A DNA stretch of 16,665 nucleotides from WQZF01 sp031556405 (lineage in GTDB: Bacteria; Pseudomonadota; Gammaproteobacteria; Burkholderiales; Rhodocyclaceae). Positions within the stretch are counted from its first letter, which is position 1, and every line of letters begins with the position of its first letter. Shown piece after piece: positions 14,120-16,665 of this stretch. Both the position numbers and the translations under genes were made by a program. The notes under the pieces are model-generated. The model did not search any database. It had not been told where the DNA came from and saw nothing but the letters and a program-made list of their open reading frames with translations. The stretch spans positions 1-16,665 of the forward strand of contig JAVBTC010000149.1 in NCBI GenBank assembly GCA_031556405.1, read 5' to 3'.

Positions 14120-14627
14120 GAAACCGCATTCATATCGAAAATGCTCCGATCGCCCTCGGGCGCTACCGGGGAACTATCGAAGAACCAATGAAAATAGAGG
14201 AAAAGTATTACAATGAGATCATATCGGCACGGCGTTTGCAAAAGCCCGATCCTTACAGTAAGTTACAAGGATGATTGGCATTTTTGCAGTTACCGCCGGA
14301 ATCCGGTGACTTCCGGCGATCTCCGGCGATTTCATGAAAAATTTCCGGGTGATGTTGAAGCGCCGTGGGTGGAGGCACGCGGTACGGATACAGACACGGT
14401 TTCGACCGCGAAAATTCCTGCAAATCCCTGCAAGTCCTTTTAAACTGCCGGGTTCGCGCGGGTAACGCCACTGCCGGCATCCACGCGTTCCGGTTATTTT
14501 CCCGGTTCTTTTCCCAGTTCCGCTTCTTTCAGTTTCGCTTCTTTCAGTTTCATTTCCGGACGCTTCCGTCACGTTCATCCCCTTTTTCGTTTCCCGTTTG
14601 CCTTCGTTGCCCAGGAGTCCGCCGTCA
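14120..14627. other. Roughly 500-bp repeat-rich spacer upstream of thiC
   Basis: No convincing gene lies here. It holds CTTAC-A-GTAAG (14252-14262); direct repeats CCGGCGAT near 14313 and 14324; a decameric near-repeat CCTGCAA spaced 10 bp (about 14417 and 14427); an inverted repeat CGCGGT/ACCGCG (14378-14383 and 14405-14410); and, closest to thiC, a long pyrimidine-rich tract (about 14486-14610) with a perfect 15-bp tandem duplication. I saw no TPP riboswitch signatures (CTGAGA plus the downstream GATAATGCCAGCG-type arm). No strong sigma-70 pair was found by eye. Confidence 0.5.
14521..14550. repeat. Perfect 15-bp tandem duplication in a pyrimidine tract
   Basis: CGCTTCTTTCAGTTT occurs at 14521-14535 and again at 14536-14550, followed by a C and a diverged ATTTCC. 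It is preceded by near-repeats of CGGTT(A/C)TTTTCC at about 14491 and 14503. The whole tract is C/T-rich on the plus strand and lies about 80 bp before the thiC start. Confidence 0.85.

Positions 14628-14630
<3 letters not shown>
14613..14630 (+). promoter_or_regulatory. Ribosome binding site for thiC
   Basis: AGGAG at 14613-14617 lies 10 bp before ATG 14628-14630. It decides this start over the in-frame TTG at 14598. Confidence 0.65.
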
Positions 14631-16609
<1,979 letters not shown>

Positions 16610-16610
<1 letters not shown>

Positions 16611-16647
16611 AACATTGCTCGTCCGCCATGGCGGACGAGCAATGTTT
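16610..16647. terminator. Perfect 38-bp palindrome at the thiC stop codon
   Basis: The 19-nt arm AAACATTGCTCGTCCGCCA (16610-16628) is followed with no spacer by its exact reverse complement (16629-16647). It begins on the last base of the thiC TGA. The RNA would form a long GC-rich stem flanked by A/U pairs, consistent with a bidirectional rho-independent terminator, although the U-tract is short (TGTTT then ACG). The symmetry is greater than most terminators need. Confidence 0.55.
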
Positions 16648-16665
16648 ACGCGATGTTTCATACCG

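Noticed and set aside
14213..14443. Small 76-codon frame upstream of thiC with AGAGG at 14196-14200
   Set aside because: The site-to-ATG spacing (12 bp) is long, the product has no recognisable features and it runs through repeats. It could be tested by ribosome profiling, but I cannot support it as a gene.
14120..14627. TPP riboswitch expected before thiC
   Set aside because: The conserved sequence blocks were looked for and not seen; not annotated.

Overview
The window is GC-rich DNA from a Gram-negative proteobacterium. The lipopolysaccharide (LPS) core genes waaC and waaA, the type II secretion genes and the ThiC sequence together fit a betaproteobacterium, possibly Rhodocyclales or a relative. 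That placement is inference from protein style; no rRNA or other marker is present.

Layout. Positions 1-99 hold an unidentified reading frame entering from the left edge. Positions 139-2633 (minus strand) carry waaA (Kdo transferase) and waaC (heptosyltransferase I), transcribed leftward. A divergent spacer (2634-2882) separates them from a rightward pair: a WaaE/KdtX-like family 2 glycosyltransferase and a UDP-glucuronate 4-epimerase-type SDR enzyme, overlapping by 4 bp. Together these four genes form an LPS core and surface-sugar block. An AT-rich spacer with short palindromes (4916-5063) leads into a compact type II secretion (T2SS) operon, 5064-11661: gspE, gspF, two near-identical gspG copies in tandem, gspH, gspI, gspJ and gspK. 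This is the ATPase, one inner-membrane platform protein and the full pseudopilus. gspC, gspD, gspL, gspM and the prepilin peptidase are not here and must lie elsewhere if the machine works. Downstream on the same strand are a small DUF4878-like lipoprotein and a YiiX-like permuted NlpC/P60 papain-fold hydrolase. A convergent membrane-anchored metallo-beta-lactamase-fold hydrolase (NAPE-PLD/RomA/UlaG-like) follows. After a roughly 500-bp repeat-rich spacer comes thiC (thiamine pyrimidine synthase), whose stop codon touches a perfect 38-bp palindrome.

The most notable observations are the tandem gspG pair (about 95% protein identity, with patchy DNA identity suggesting gene conversion) and the N-terminally short GspF with a TTG start. 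GspK has an unusual prepilin motif. Short tandem repeats (9, 10 and 15 bp) sit repeatedly at protein termini and in spacers, one family being shared by the MBL gene and thiC. The thiC leader shows no recognisable TPP riboswitch. No mobile element, CRISPR array, tRNA or rRNA could be confirmed.
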